Assembly: GCF_018446385.1 (NCBI RefSeq)
Contig: NC_055989.1
Coordinates: forward strand, 136,799,004-136,863,003
Length of the DNA stretch: 64,000 bases
Reading direction: 5' to 3'
Source of the DNA: Zingiber officinale
Taxonomy: Eukaryota; Streptophyta; Magnoliopsida; Zingiberales; Zingiberaceae
Shown here: positions 10,370-25,000 of the stretch, piece after piece
How positions within the stretch are numbered: position 1 is the stretch's first letter
Layout of the letters: each line of letters begins with the position of its first letter
Translations under genes and position numbers: made by a program
The notes under the pieces: model-generated
Database searches by the model: none
Seen by the model: the letters and a program-made list of their open reading frames with translations, nothing else
What the model was told of the DNA's origin: nothing

Positions 10370-11429
10370 ATGACAACTAGAAAATGAGCAAACACACTAA
10401 ACATAGAGAATACCAGATTTAACATGGTTCACAACCCTTAAGGCCGTTATGTCCATGTCCTAAGAGTTTTGGTAAAACGCAATAATTTTCTCCTTTTCAA
10501 CCTCAACCAAAGGCGGATAAACCTAGTTTCTTTTTGTCTTACAAAGAATATAATAGTGAAAGTCTAGGGAAAATAAGAAAGACAACAATAATATAGAAAA
10601 AAAGAAAAATATTTTACAAAGATTGTAGCAGCAGTAAGATGATCTCAATCTCTTTGCTGAGATGATTCTGGTACAATCCTTCTCTTCATACATGAGCTGG
10701 AAGAAGGATGAAAGAGCGTTAGAGAACTAGATTTGCTTAGAGTTGCTGGAGAACGATCATAGGTTGTTTGAGAAATTATTTCTCATGAAAATCAGTAGTT
10801 TCGAAACTTTATGCTTACCACCATCACTCCATTGAATGTACACCTTTAGTCGACTAATATATATCCATGATATGGTCAATATCACAAGATATATATGGTA
10901 TGGTTGTATCTTCAAGATCCTCATTAATCACCTCTCGTAATAACATTCAGTCGACTCCATACCAATAATCAATTTATTCCACAATTGACCTTTTAGTTTT
11001 CTATTTGATCCATTTGGTCTTTCAGTTGAATCCCATAGTTGAGTGAGGATCCTTTTGTTTTCTCTAGAGCAGCCTTGGTGGAGTTTCCGAGTCAACTTAA
11101 AAACTCTTTGTTTGCTTAGTTTTTATATTAGTTGACTTTACAAGTGACCTACAAACTGTTTGCCCCATATAAAACTATGAATTCAAATAAAGTTGTGGTT
11201 ATTGTCAACAATGGCGGAGCCGGGAATGATAGTCCGGCCGAACTAAAAATGTCATCTGAATGGGTCCCCGGGCTAAAAGTCCTTTCTTTCCATTTGAAAA
11301 TTCAAAATGCATGGTGTGAATGGGTCAAATTAACTTAATCATCAACTAGCCCCCCGAGCTACATCGTGGGTAAGCTAATGCATGACTCTGCCATTGATTG
11401 TCAATTAATGGCATATGACCACTAGTTGA
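10370..11429. other. Copia-type LTR remnants, no gene
   Basis: Degenerate sequence of the kind seen in SIRE-like LTRs around 42900-43200 (TGGTTCACAACCCTTAAGG, cultivated CTCCTTTTC blocks). Borders are not clear and no coding frame is supported. Confidence 0.4.
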
Positions 11430-12175
11430 TGTTGGTGTAATTAATCTCTGGTCAAAGTTGACTAGATTGATGAAACTCGATTGACTAAGCTCGAGTTGAC
11501 TCTTATTGAGTTTTGATATTTGAGCAATTTGATGAGCATGTTTGTGAAATTTGGTGAGCATATGTGAGCAATATAGTTGGTTCAGTGAGATGTCAAGTAG
11601 ATCAAAGTTGATCGGATATTTGATGGTGTTAAAGTCCAACATAGAGTTGACATGAGAAGTCCAAGTTGATCATGATTGACCAGATATTTGGCATACATAG
11701 GGAAGTTCAAGTGGGTCACGGTTGACCACTTGATAGTCGGAAGTCGAATAGGGAGTCAGCATGAGGTGTTGAGTCTAAGTGGATCATGGAGGATCAGACA
11801 CTTGGTGTGTGATGAATGGAAGTCTAAGTGGATCACGATTAACCTGACACTTGACAGTCAGAAGTCTAACAAGGAGTTAGTAAGGGAGAAATCCAAGTGG
11901 ATCATGGAAGACCAGACACTTGGCATTGTTGGTGCAATCGACCTCCAAGGTTTTAATGTCAGACAAATATGTTTAAGTACGTTTAAGTATGGAGCTTGAT
12001 CTAGGGAAGTTCTAGTTGTAGGCTAGGCAAGGGAAGTCCTAGTTGGAGGCTAGGCAATTAGGAGAGAAATCTCGATATATCGTGGAAGTCAGGTGGATAG
12101 GTCTGGAGGACCTGATTCCTGGATAGCCGAATACTGAGTCCTAGTTATAGGCGAGGTAAGGGAAATCTTGGTATA
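11430..12175 (+). mobile_element. Nested Copia LTR fragments
   Basis: Two LTR-type starts are visible, TGTTGGTGTAATTAATC at 11430 and TGTTGGTGCAATCGACC at 11927. The body consists of GTGGATCA / TTGACCAGA(C/T) phrases repeated as in SIRE-type LTRs. The second appears inserted in or recombined with the first. The junction with minus-strand Copia coding remnants lies near 12175. Confidence 0.6.
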
Positions 12176-15100
12176 TATTATCCATAATAATTGTGTTACA
12201 CATTCACCCATTACTATATATTTTGTTTCAGTAGTAGACAAAGTAACACATTCTTGTTTTCTACTAAGCTGATAAGTGATGATCCAAAGAGTTGGCATTC
12301 ACCACTTATACTTTTTCTATCCAATTTATAGCAGGAATAATTTGAGTTAGAAAATCCTATAAGTTTAAAATTTATTGTCATAGGGTATCATATTCCTATA
12401 TTAATTATATCTTTTAGACATCTAAATATTCTTTTAATATTAGTTAGGTGGGATTCCTTACCACATATTTGGTATCTTATATGCTTACTAATTGTAAATA
12501 AAATATTGGATCAGCTTGTAGTTAGATATAAGAGGCTACCTATGACACTTCTATAGTATTTAAGGTCAACATGTTTTTCATTTGGATAACTATCTAATGT
12601 TATATTAGTTGTCATTAGTATTTTTATTTTTTTTACTATTTCCCATTCCAAACTTTTCAAGTAATTATTTTATGTATTTTTGTTGATATACATAATTATC
12701 TTCTTTAGTTTGTTTGATTTATAAGCCTAAGAAAAATGTTAGTTCACCTACTAGACTCATTTCAAATTCTTATTCCATTAAAGTTATATATTCTTATAAA
12801 AAAATTTGAGTTTGTTGATCCAAAAATGATGTCATCTACGTATACTTGAGCTATAAAAATATCCAACTCATGGTTTTTTATGAAAAGGGTTGAGTCAACT
12901 CATCCTTGATTGAATCCTTTAGATGTTAGATATGTCGATAATCTTTTGTACCAGACCCTAGGTGATTGTTTTAGACTATATAATATTTCTTTAATTTGAA
13001 TACATGGTTAGGATGATCTATACTTCAACCCAAGTGGTTGGCCTAAATAAACTTCTTCTTTGATTAGTTTGTTTAAGAAGGTGGATTTATAACATCCATT
13101 TGGTAGAGTTTGAATCCTTTATTTATTGCATAACTTAGTAACATTCTAATAGATTTAAGTCTGGCTACTGGGGTGTAGATTTCATCATGGTTAAGTCCTT
13201 CTACTTGACTAAACTCTTTAGCTACTAGTCTTGCTTTATTTTTAATAGGTTCACCTTTTTCATTTAGTTTATTCCTAAAGTAGGCGTGGAATAGTCTTCT
13301 GTGCTACAACTAAGTTTTTTCTTGTTGTATCAAGTGACATAAGTGAGGAACTAGCTAGGTTGATTGCATGAATATTATTTTACCCAAATCCCTTAAGTTT
13401 TATGTTAGGGTTGTCTGTGTGCTATATCAATTATTCAGATGATAGAAACTTAACTTTATTATTAAAATCATGCAATTAACTGATACTAAGTAAATTAAAC
13501 TTAAAGTGTTCAACAAGTAATACTTTTTGAATTAGGAAATTAGATTCGAGTTCAATGTTACCTATTCTGATTATGTTAAGTTTGTCGTTGTTTCCAAAGA
13601 CAATCATTTCTAGGCTCTTGAATTTTAATTTAGTGAATTTGATGTGATCCCTAATCATGTGTTTGGAGCATCTACTATCTAGTATCCACTTAGATTCCTA
13701 AAAAAGTAGGAGTTGCTATTAATCATTAATTAAGTTTGAAACATTAATTTTAAGTTAACTTTAATTTATGTTTTGGATTAGGTTTAATTTTTAATTTAAG
13801 TTAAGTTTAGATTATGTTTAAATTTAAGTTAAGTTTAGATTAGGTTTAATTTAAAATTAAGTTGAGTTTAGATTATGTTTAATTTTGTTTTAAGTTGAGT
13901 TTAGATTATGTTTAATTTTGAATTTAAGTTTAATTATTCATCTCACATAGTCTGAGTTTTCAACCAAAATAATCCTATAGTTTTTGTGAGATGAGTTAGG
14001 TTATTTTTCATGGGTTATTTTAACTTATGTTAGTTTCAAGTGTAGCTTTGTGTCTACCAAGTAAGCATCCTTGAATAATCTTTCAGGCTATGGTAAGTCG
14101 CTTGAACATCATTAGAGTAACCATGTGTTATAGACAAAACTTTTCAATTAGTCTCACACAGAGGACTTAGTATTAAACCTTAGTATTAACAAGTTAGGAC
14201 TATCCCTAATTTATCTAGTCCTAGTTAACCAAGTGGGTAGGTTGTGTTTTTGAGGTTCCAACTAATTTGGCGTCTCCCCCTAAATCATAGAATCTTTGTT
14301 TTGTATTTAAGTAATGAATTTCACTTTTAGGTACATAGTATTGATTTTGTCCTACTTACTTGGTTAGGTAAGCTTTCAGAACTCATGCTTTGGTTTATTT
14401 TTTGTTTTGACTGACAAGTAAAATGATTGTTTTATTAGTTGAGCTAGATTGGTATCTGAGTCCAGACTTATTGTATACAACTTTTTGAGATTTAGGTATC
14501 ATATCTAGATACTTGGATCTTGTGGTGAATTTTTCTAAAAATTATCTAAATTTCTCAACTTCACATTTTAAGATGAAATTCTCTTCCTCAAGTTTTGCAA
14601 CTTGAGTTTCCATTTTAAACTTGTTCAGTTGATGAATTTAAGTTAAGATGTTTCTTAAGGTCTTGATTTTTTTTAAATAGCAATTTAACTTGTTCTTCAA
14701 ATTTAGTTAATTTATTGCTTAAGTATACCATGATTTTAAAAAACTTTGCAGTTAATTTAAATTCTACCTCATTAGATCCTTCTGAAATGGATATGGATCC
14801 ATAGCTTGACTCGTACTCGAAGTCATAATATTGATTTGATTCGCTTTCTGACTTGGGTCAGTTGCCATTAGTGTGAGGTAGTTTGATTGCTTTAGCTCCT
14901 CAATGTCTAACTCTTCTGAAGAGGACTCATCCTAGGTGGCTTGGAGTACCTTCTTCCTTTTTGTCTTCTTGGACTTGTCTTCTTTCATATTTGGATACTT
15001 GTACTTGAAGTGACCCTTCTTGTTATTGCATCCAAAACAGGTGATGTTCGCCTTTGCATTATTGGATGTAAACTTAATCATCTTATGTAAATCCTTCTTG

Positions 15101-16169
15101 GTGAAGTCTTCCTTCTTTCTAGTGAACATCTTCTTTACCAAATTTACTAGTTGTTCTTCTTCATCTAATCCTGAGTCGGACTTGTCTTTTGGCTCGGGTT
15201 TAGTTTTTCTCTTCACCTCCTTTGTAGAACTTGCAAGATAAACTAACATTTCTCAATTTGTTTTGAGTTAGTTTGTTTATGCAGTTTTAATTCACAAAAT
15301 AATTTATCTAATTTTAATTTTAAAAGATTCCTCAAAACTTTATAGTCATCTACTATAGATGCCCATAGTGTATTTCAAGGAAATTAGTTTAAGACATACC
15401 TTATTATATCCATGTTTTCCAACTAGTGGCCGACCAAATGGAGTCCGTTGAGGATGCCCTTAATCCTTGCATGCAATTAACTTATTGTTTCTCCGTCCTA
15501 CATTTTTATGTTAAATAAATTATCAAATAATAAATCATGTTTAATTACCTTGGCATTGTTTGTACCCTCGTGTAGCTCAATTAGCTTGTCTCAAAGCTCC
15601 TTTGAATAATCAAATGGTCCAACCCGATTGAGTTCTCATTTGTCACCCACATTGTAGGATGTTCAATGCCTTTGAGTCAACTTGGGCCATATTCTCATTT
15701 CTGAATTCCACTTTTCTTGATCTAGTGACACATCGATTGCATCATCTATTGAATCTGTGTACCCTCATTAAATGTTGAACCACTAATCGATGTTGGTCTT
15801 TAACTACACCTCTATTCTCCTTTTTCAGTAAGAAAAGCCCTCTCCGTTGAAGAGTGGAGGACAAGCACTATCGTATCTCACGCTTTGAGCCATGTAGAGA
15901 AAAAAGATATTTTTAAAAAAAATCTCCAAAGAAATTTTCAAGACTAAGTCTTGGGTTAACTAGTGCGATATAAAAAAAAAAAGATAAAGGCGAAAAACAA
16001 CTCGAGTGATTTTGTACCAATTTCGAGCAATTATAGAAAAACAAAAGATTTATCAGAAGAGATGAGTGTATCAATTCTGACTTAAGGCAAAAATTTAAAA
16101 AAAAAACCAAAAAATTGTAAGAATAAAAATTGCTCGATTGGTGGTTGCATCAATTCAAAACAACTCTAC
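12176..16169 (-). pseudogene. Decayed SIRE-like Copia gag-pol
   Basis: Read on the minus strand: a gag start resembling MAQSVRYDSACPPLFNGEGF near 15890; a damaged zinc knuckle CFGCNNKKGHFKYKYP near 15050 in which the last Cys is Tyr; a protease/GAG-pre-integrase piece at 13476-13658 (GNIELESNFLIQKVLLVEHF); reverse transcriptase motif YVDDIIFGSTN at 12815-12845; RNase H SRKQECVTLSTTETKYI near 12250. Many stops and shifts. Protease and RT remnants lie too close to leave room for a full integrase, so a deletion is inferred. The left LTR of this element is missing. Confidence 0.75.
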
Positions 16170-16180
16170 TCTGATACCAA
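16170..16180 (-). other. Primer-binding site of the decayed Copia element
   Basis: TGGTATCAGAG on the minus strand, complementary to the 3' end of initiator-Met tRNA, two bases inside the LTR edge at 16183. Confidence 0.75.
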
Positions 16181-16182
16181 TT

Positions 16183-17151
16183 GTATGATCGAAATAAATG
16201 AGAGGGGGGGGGGGCGGTGAATCTCGTTTTTTAAAACTTTTCTTTTTGTCTTTTTAAAAAAAAATTGGAAACCCAGTACGCAATAGAAAAATAAAAAACT
16301 ACGAATTGTACAAAAGAGAAAGGGTACTTTTCTTTTTTACTTGGTTTGTAGTCCTAGCGACTACTACTCCAAGGCCCATGATCCTTTAGATGGTTTCAAT
16401 TGGGCAAACCACTAAAATCTCTCTCAAAGAACATTCAGACAAAGAGGTCGAATACAAAAATAAGAAAAGTATAATACCCTACACTTTCCTATGCAATTAT
16501 AATAAGAATAACAAAAAGAACAATCTTTCACTGGCAATAATTTTGATTGACAGTCGAAGCTCAAAGTCGATATCATTGTTGCTACAGTAGTTGAGCGTAG
16601 CAAAGTGGCAACAAACAATTGGGCAAAAGCAACGTAGCAGAATTAACTTGAAAGCTTGTACAAAATTGATGATGAGAGCACTAGTCGAAGATTTATTTTA
16701 TAGGGTATTGGGGTGCCTCAGTATATCCGAGGCGCCTCCATGAATGTTGATCCGATTTGAGAAGTTCGACCTTTATCCACTTGGGGGTGCCCTCATTGAG
16801 GTGCCTTTAATGCCCCAACCTAAGGCACCTCCATTGATCTAGGGCGTCTCTTGCATTGAACTTTTATCCTCGAATTTTATCTTCTCTAGGGCGCTTCCAA
16901 TCATCTTAGACGCCTCCAATCCTTCACTTGGGGTGACTCTAATCAACTAAGGTGCCCTAAACACTGTTTATTCCAATTAGATTTTTCACTTCAAACTCCT
17001 ATTAAATAGATTTAGTCTAAGTAACAAAAATACCTATAAAACAAAGTTAGCACATATAATAAAAATTATGAATTAGATCTTGTCTAACACAATCAAAATC
17101 TAGTCTTGGTCTCAACTAAGATTTTCAAAATGGATCTAAATTGCACCAACA
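16183..17151 (-). mobile_element. 5' LTR of the decayed Copia element
   Basis: Minus-strand LTR of 969 bp, starting TGTTGGTGCAATTTAG at 17151 and ending CATACA beside the primer-binding site. A G-run of ten or more bases is at 16204-16214. Confidence 0.65.
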
Positions 17152-17526
17152 CCTATAGTCTTATTGGGACTTGTCCTCACTGAATCTTTCTTCTCCAATT
17201 GCTTACTTTCACTTACCATTTACAAACTTACTTGATGTATGACTCATCAAGTCTTTCTGCCAGATGTCTCAACTGGATTTCAGCCAATGGTCAGGCCATG
17301 TTGGCCCAACTGGACTTCCTACGAAATATCAAGTTCTCTTTGACCTATCTGAGTTTATGTATTCCTTCTGACCTAACTAAACTTCAGCCTTGTGTCTACT
17401 CCTTTAGACCCGTTAAGTCTTTCAGTCTGCACACTTGATCCACATATTACAAAATATATAATCTAATTTTAACCTTGTGTCATACATCAAAATCCGAGTT
17501 TGATAATTAGTATAACTACACCAACA
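17152..17526 (-). mobile_element. Outer LTR fragment
   Basis: A second LTR-type start, TGTTGGTGTAGTTATAC, is at 17526 on the minus strand and runs into the LTR beginning at 17151. The inner element therefore probably inserted into an older LTR. Confidence 0.5.
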
Positions 17527-18663
17527 GGTAGTACACAGGAGACTGCCTACCAAGGATAGGACGGACTACCTTCATGATAGGAGTTGCTTCTGTGAGAGGT
17601 CACAGTAGCATGTGTTATTCACATGCGACCTGATCAAGCAGTTATGGAGGAGAATCAGATGTTGGTTGCACATATCGTAAGCTGCTGAGAGTTTTCGAAC
17701 TCCACCACCGTGGGACCAACAGTTTGATGAAGGTGCGGCACCTTACCATGTCATCCATGATCCACTATGTATGGATCACAAGAAACTATTCTGTGTTTGA
17801 GGATACTAGATTTGATGTAGAGATGATTTTAAAATAAAGTACAAATTCATATATATCAGGACATCTACTTAGATATCATACTTCATCAGACATAAGTAGT
17901 TATTATTTATTTTTCATAAAAAATATCAAATATTGTATTTGGTGAAAATAATAATGACACTCTAATAAAAAAGAAAGATGTAAAATAGAAAATTAATAAA
18001 AATAATAATTACAAGTAAAGAAGAATATATAAAAAAAATCTGAAAAGAAATAACAGAAAGCAATCAAGAAAATTTAAGAGCAGCCCCATCACTTAAAATG
18101 AATCCTAAACATCTTGCAGAACAAGTTATAAATCATATTAATTATGGAATAAATACAAGATCTTTCCGAAATCAAGTTAATAATTTTTCTTTTATGTCAC
18201 AAATAGAACCAAAAGAAAAATGAAATATTACTTGATCAAAATTAAATTATAGTAATGCTGGAAGAATTAATCCAATTTAAAAGAAATCAAATATCAAAAT
18301 TAATCCATATAACTTAAAACATTTTAACAATTAACACAAAGTAAATATTTCAAAATAAAATAATGAAGGTATTATAAAGACTATAGCCAAATAAAAAGAC
18401 TTAATTATTGAAACTTATATACAGTAACATGTTTATAATCAATACATATGCTTTTAGCATTTGCTACATATAAATTGATTAAAATCTACCAAATAGATAT
18501 AAAATTTAAATTTTAAATGATTATATTAAACATGATGAATATATAGAATATCCTAAAAATGTATAAACACAAAAAAGTCCAATATAACTTAAAATAAGTA
18601 TCTTGTGCTTTATCAATTACTTAGTATCTAAGAAATTTAAGAAACTAATACATTTTTAAAAAT
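17527..18663. other. Unassigned intergenic DNA
   Basis: 17530-17810 is of balanced composition with no recognised product. 17830-18660 is AT-rich and downstream of the NDPK stop codon. Confidence 0.4.
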
Positions 18664-19036
18664 TCAGAGTTCATCATGCTCAACAGTCATATGTGACAAA
18701 AGACGATTCGTTTGTCTCCGGTGCCCCCGCCAATCCATCCCTAGACCAACATGAAGCTCAACAGCAACAGCACCTGCATGAATAAGAGAATTCAGATTAT
18801 CATTATTTAAGAATGTCAGTGAATCCGAAGGTACCAATTAATTTTTAAAAACAGATGGAGAATTAATACATTTCTGTAAGGAAATTGAAACATATGCACA
18901 GTTGGCCAGTTTTAAGTAGAACAAACCAGCTGAGATATCTCCGAAGAAAAATAAAATTTCTCTTGCAGCAGCTAAAGCCGAATCTGAACCATGAACACAA
19001 TTTCTCTGAGCACTTGATCCGCACATAGCCCTAATG
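18664..19036 (-). CDS. NDK5: NDPK exons 4 and 5 (active site and HDEL tail)
   Basis: Exon 4 (19036-18927) starts in phase after TTTTCAG and encodes [19 protein letters not shown] through FFFGDISA. Exon 5 (18773-18664) follows acceptor CATGCAG and ends VEHDEL and a TGA. A second acceptor (GGTCTAG, exon start 18740) keeps the same frame and would shorten the tail by 11 residues. Reading through the exon 4 donor gives an unrelated 31-residue end lacking HDEL. Confidence 0.85.
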
Positions 19037-22000
19037 CTGAAAATTGAACTAAAGTAAGACGACAATCTTTTGAAACTTAAGTTAGGAATTAGAATTTGGC
19101 ATGGCAAATGATGAGATAAAAAGATGGTTAAGCATGTTGACATTTCATGACTTTATGGATTCTTAACAGAATATGTGATAAATTTATTATATTTTTATAA
19201 GGTTAATGTTTAAATGTGTCACTTTTAACAAAACTAATTCATCACATATTTTGTGACTTGTAAGAAACACATTACGTTTTGTTAAAAATAGCTAATCTAT
19301 GCTACCATGTACCATATAAAAACCTAATAAACCTTTCACCCACCAAAATCTTGTTTAGGAATATGTCAATTGATGACACAGAAAAATAGCGATATAACAT
19401 AGCAAAGGCATATTTAGAAGGATGATTAGGTATAGCATAGTAAATACCGTAGGATACTTCATGAATTAACAGTTGTTAACAAAATTTTACCATTATAATA
19501 GATTTATTAAAAGCTGTAAAGTACAAGAAAACGAAAAAAAAGAAGGTAAAAGTATCTCATTTGGTGGATGGTTCTAGTAAGTACATATCATGGGGCAAAC
19601 AATAAACTACGATAGAGAGAAATGTATCAGAATGCTTAGTCTTAGAATTCACAGGTCTTTTATTTGATGATGAACTCAAATTTTTTGGTAGGCAATTTGA
19701 TTCGGTTGAGCCAAATTGTGGTTAGTAATAACAGGCCAACCAAGAAGTTATTAATAAAAAGTGTTGAGATTGCACCGCAACAATAGCAAAGAATCACCAA
19801 GAAGAAAATCGAAGAAGAATCAGAAGAAAAGAGAAGAGAGACGAAAAGATTTTATCGTGATTCAGCAGTGTGCCTACTCCACAAAACGGCCAAGAAGCTC
19901 TATTAGAATTTTCTCTACATTCTTTTAGGGTTACAATAATCTTATTTATACAACCCAAAACACCTTACATGGTAAATCCCGCAATTTTCTCAGCGTCTCC
20001 AGAACGGGGCACGATTGTGCCTCGACCATGCCCTAGGCTATCCCGAACGAGGCACAGCTAGGCGCCCTAGGCTGTTTTTCTTGAATGAGGCACAACCATG
20101 CCATAGGTTGCTTTTCCTAGATAGGTCACGGCCTGGCCATGCCCTGGCTTGCTCGTTCCAACATATCCAAACACGGGTCGACCGTTCCCACCGAGCACGG
20201 TTAGACCATGCTCGATGCCACGACCATGTTTCTTCAAGCTCATCGAAGACCCGAAGTTGTCATGCCCTGGCCTTGCTTCCCAACACGGTCGTGCATGAGT
20301 TATTTCGAACAATCTTTACCTTGATGAATATCCACTCCTTTGAAGAAACACAAGCATATGAGAAGACTTCCACCAAGAACGCCGAGTTAGGCTGCAATCC
20401 TCTAGCAACTAGAGAAAAATATCAAGTTCAAGCAATGCTTGAACTTTTTTACGGTAACTAACTTTGTGAACGTATCTACAAGTACAATCTCCCTGGAAGA
20501 AATCAACTCTTTAATCTTGTGAAACCTCACATCAATATATTGGTCCTCGCATGATACACCTAATTCTTCACCAAATAGATAGCACTCTAGCTATCACAAT
20601 ATAACCTAACTCCACCTTGTTGAAAACTCAATTCTCTGATTAACCTTGTAAGTCATAACTCTTCCTTGGCTGTTTCAGCTACTGTCATGTACTCTAACTT
20701 AATGATGTACAATGCAACTATAGGTTAAATCATGACTTCCAACAAATAAGTCCTCCCACCACAGTGAACACATACTTGATAGTAGACCTTCTGTCATTCA
20801 TATCCCTTACATAGTTTGTATCCACATATCATGTAATTGAAATATCCCCTGTTGTATGTCAATGTCATAATTTGTAGTATTTCTCAAATATTTGAAAATC
20901 CATTTAACTATATCCCAATGTTGCCGACCATGATTTGAAAGAAACTTATTATACTAACAGCTTGCGCCAAATCAAGTCTTGTACAACCATAGCATATACC
21001 AGACAATCAACTGCACTGACATAGAGAACTTTTGACATGTCTTCGATCTTTTTATCTGTCCTTGTGCATTGTATAAGAGATAATTTGAAATGATGAGCTA
21101 GAGGTGTACTTATAGACTTTGCATTTCCCATGTTGAATCTATCCAACACCTCAACAGGGCTCCACTTAGATAGCCATAATCTCCCAAAGACTCTTTCTCT
21201 CTATATCTCCATCCCAAGAATTTTCTTGACTGCACTGAAATCCTTCATGTCAAATTCCTTGTAAGTAGGTTCTTTAATTTGATGACTTCCTTCGTACTTT
21301 TCGCAGCAATTAACATGTCATCCATATATAGTAACAGGAAGATAAGTGAATCATCGTTAAGACTCCTCACGTAAATACAACAGTCATACTCACATCTTGT
21401 GTACCAATTTTGAACAATTTAGGAGTTAAAACGCTTGTACCACTGTCTTAGAGATTGCTTTAGCCCATAAAGTGATTTCTTCAACTTACAAACTAAGTAC
21501 TCCTGTCCAGGCTGACAAAAATCTTGTGGTTATGACATACAAATTTGCTCTTCCAAATCACCATGAAGAAACGTTGTCTTCACATTCATTTGCTCCAATT
21601 GTAAATTATGATGTGTTACCAAGGCCAACACCAGTATGATAGATGTATGTCTGACCACCGAAGAAAATATCTCATCATAGTCAATTCCCTTCCTCTATGA
21701 ATAGCCCTTTGCTACTAGCCGAGCCTTGAACTTCCCTTCCTCCTTTTCTAAGAATGCTTCTTTCTTCTTATACATGTTATAATCCTCTTCCCTTCAAGAA
21801 GTTTAGTTTGTATGCAATGACTCTATCTCCTCTGTCATAGCACTCATCCACTTATCCTTCTTTGAGCTGTGTACCACATCCTGAAAAGTAGTACGATATC
21901 CGCTACTAGTGAGAAGTGCATAAGATACCAAGTCCTCAAAATCATACCTCGTATATGGATCGATTGTATGCTCTATGTGCTTTGAACTATCACCATCAAA

Positions 22001-25000
22001 ATCATGGATTCCTAGCTCCACTTGTACAACATCCTTGTTGTTGTTGTTTTCTGAGATTTGCTTCTCTTCCCCTTGAGTATGTTGTAATATAACTCTTTCA
22101 TTAAATACCACATTTTTGATGACCACCTTGTTTACCTTCGAATTCCAAAGCTTGAAGTCTTTCACCCCTTTTTGATAACCCAAAAAGATTTACTGTCTAG
22201 ACTTTGCGTCCAATTTTGATCTATCTTCACTAGAAACGTGCATGTAGGCTGGATATCCAAACACTCTCAGATTAGAGTAATCAACCGAATTTCCCATCCA
22301 TACCTCCTTTGCTACTTTGTTATCTAGTGTTGCCCTTAGTGAACGACTGATCAAGAAGCACATCATGTTTATTGTCTTTACCCAGAAGTTCTTCGCAAGA
22401 CACCTGAGACATCGAGCTCTTTCCTTTCTGCTACACCATTTTATTGTGGTGTCCTGTAAACTGTGAAGTGTCTCTTGATACCTTGCTACTCACAAAATTA
22501 CTGGAACTTTATCCGATCTCTTCCAATCTGGTTCTCTATATTTTTCCACATCTTGATCTTTGACAAAATTTTCTGACTTGTGACTCATGAATTACACCTA
22601 GACTTTCTGTGAGTAGTCGTCAATGAAACAATATATAAAAGTTCACCACGAGGTGTTGCACTGGTCGGTCCTAGAGATTTGTATAAACATAGTCCAGAAT
22701 GCCCTCCGTCTTATGTGTGGCTGTCTTGAATTGTACTCTACTTTGTTTTCCAAAAACACAATATTTGCAAAACTCAATCTTGCACGTCTTGACACCTTTC
22801 AATAAATTTCTTTTATGAAGTTCCAGCATTCCACACTCGCTCATGTAACTTAGCCACATATGCCACAAGAGTATTCCCTGCTAGTTTATGTCGTTTCATC
22901 ACCGTCAGAGTACCTTTATTGACCTTCATTACTCCGCTTGTAGTACCATCCAGTGTGCCAATGAAATCAAATTCTTCCTCACATCTGGTACATATCTAAC
23001 ATTATTCAACGTCCTGACTACACCATCAAACATTTTGATTCTGACATTCTCTATTACAATGACTCTGCAAAATGCATTGTTACGCATCATAATAGAACAA
23101 GAATTCACCAATTTGGAGGTGTCGAATCAATCTTTGTTAGGTGTCATGTCATAAGAACATGCTGAATCCAAGATCCATGATTCTGTTAATTGCTCTAAAC
23201 TGACAAAACTGAAAGCATATCGCCATCGTCGCTCTCTAAATTTCTTCTTCCACTATGTTTACAGACTTCAATAACTATCTTTACTCTCTGCATTTGCTTT
23301 CTTACTCTCTGGACAATCTCTTTTGATATGACCATTTACCCAGCACTTGTAACACGTGATCACCTTCTTCTTTCTCAATTTAGATCAGGTCTTATTATCA
23401 TTGCCCGACCCATATTGAGTCTTGCTCCTGCCACATTCTTGATTACCTCTCACCACAAGTCCTTCACCTTGCGAATTCTCATCGCCTGCTTTCTTCCGCT
23501 AATGAAAACCCAACAACGCCCTTGTGACCTCCTCCAACTTGAGGGTTTCCTTTCGCCACATCATAAATGTAATCAAATTCTCGAATGTAGGAGACGACGG
23601 TAGGCACCTTGTATTCATCTTCGATCTTCACATCAACTCGTTTCAGATCACTTACAATTTGGTTGAAAACATTGATTTATGCCTCTGTCATCTTAAGCCA
23701 AACAACTTTTGCTTAAGGTAGAGCTTGTTTGTCAATGACTTGGACATGTAATGACCTTCAAGTTTGTACCAAACTACCACCGGTGATTCTTCGACCATAA
23801 TGTTATACATCACGTCATCAGTTAGACAAAGTTTGATCGTCGCCACCGCCTTTGCCTATAGTTCCTCCTAATCTAGCCTTTCCATCGCTTTAGGTTTCTT
23901 TTCGCCTAACGCCTTCACCATGCCTTTGCACCAACAAATCCTTAACCCTCCTCTGCCATAATCTGAAATTTCTAGTTCCGTTGAACTTAACCATGTCGAA
24001 TTTCATAGAAGAGAACCAGGCATAATGCCTTGACTCTGATATCACTTATTGAGATTGCAGCACAATAATAGTGAAGAACCACGAAGAAGAATATGAAGAT
24101 CGAAAGAAAAGAGAGATGAAATTTTTTTACCATGGTTCAGGGGTGTGCAAACTATAGGGGTATTAAACTAATGAGTCATACTATGAAACTTTGGGAAAAA
24201 ATAATAGAAAAAAAAATTAAGGAAGGAGACCACAGTGACAGAAAATCAATTTGGGTTCATGCCTGAAAGGTCGACAATAGAAGCTATACATCTCCTTAGA
24301 CAATTAATTGAAAAATATCGAGAGCAAAAACAAGATCTACACATGGTATTCATTGACTTAGAAAAAGCTTATGATAGAGTCCTAAGAGAAATTATATGGA
24401 AAATTTTAGAAAAGAGAGGTGTTAGCGTAACATATATTGAACTAATTAAGGATATGTATGAGAATGCAACGACCAAAGTAAAGACTTCAGGCGGAGTAAC
24501 TGAAGCATTTCCAATAAAGATAGGGTTACATCAAGGATCAGCCTTAAGTCCCTATCTTTTTACATTAATTATGGACGAACTCACTGCGCACATTCAAGAC
24601 ACAGTACCGTGGTGCATGTTGTTTGCAGATGATATTATTTTGGTGGATGAGACACGTGAAGGAGTAAATGCTAAGCTAGAATCTTGGAGGGAAACACTAG
24701 AAGGGAAAGGTTTTAAGCTTAGTAGATTAAAGACAGAATATATAGAATTTAAGTTTAGCAATATTAGAAGTAATGAAACAATTGTTAAGATAGGAGAGGA
24801 CGAGTTGCCCGGAATCGAGAGATTTAAATATTTAGGATCATTTTTACAAAATGATGGAGGGATTGAGAGAGATGTCTTACATAGAATACAAGCAGGATGG
24901 GTGAAATGGAGGGGAGCGTCGGGTGTTTTATGTGACCGTAAAGTACCTCTTAAACTTAAAGGTAAGTTCTATAAAACCGCAGTTAGACCTGCTATGTTAT

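Noticed and set aside
18838-18926. Read-through end of NDPK exon 4 as the true C-terminus
   Set aside because: Exon 5 joins in phase and restores an HDEL end expected for this NDPK type. The read-through tail has no such feature, though it may occur as an isoform.
20015-20461. Plus-strand 148-codon frame
   Set aside because: It covers the Copia 3' LTR at 19762-20311 and its edge; no protein motif.
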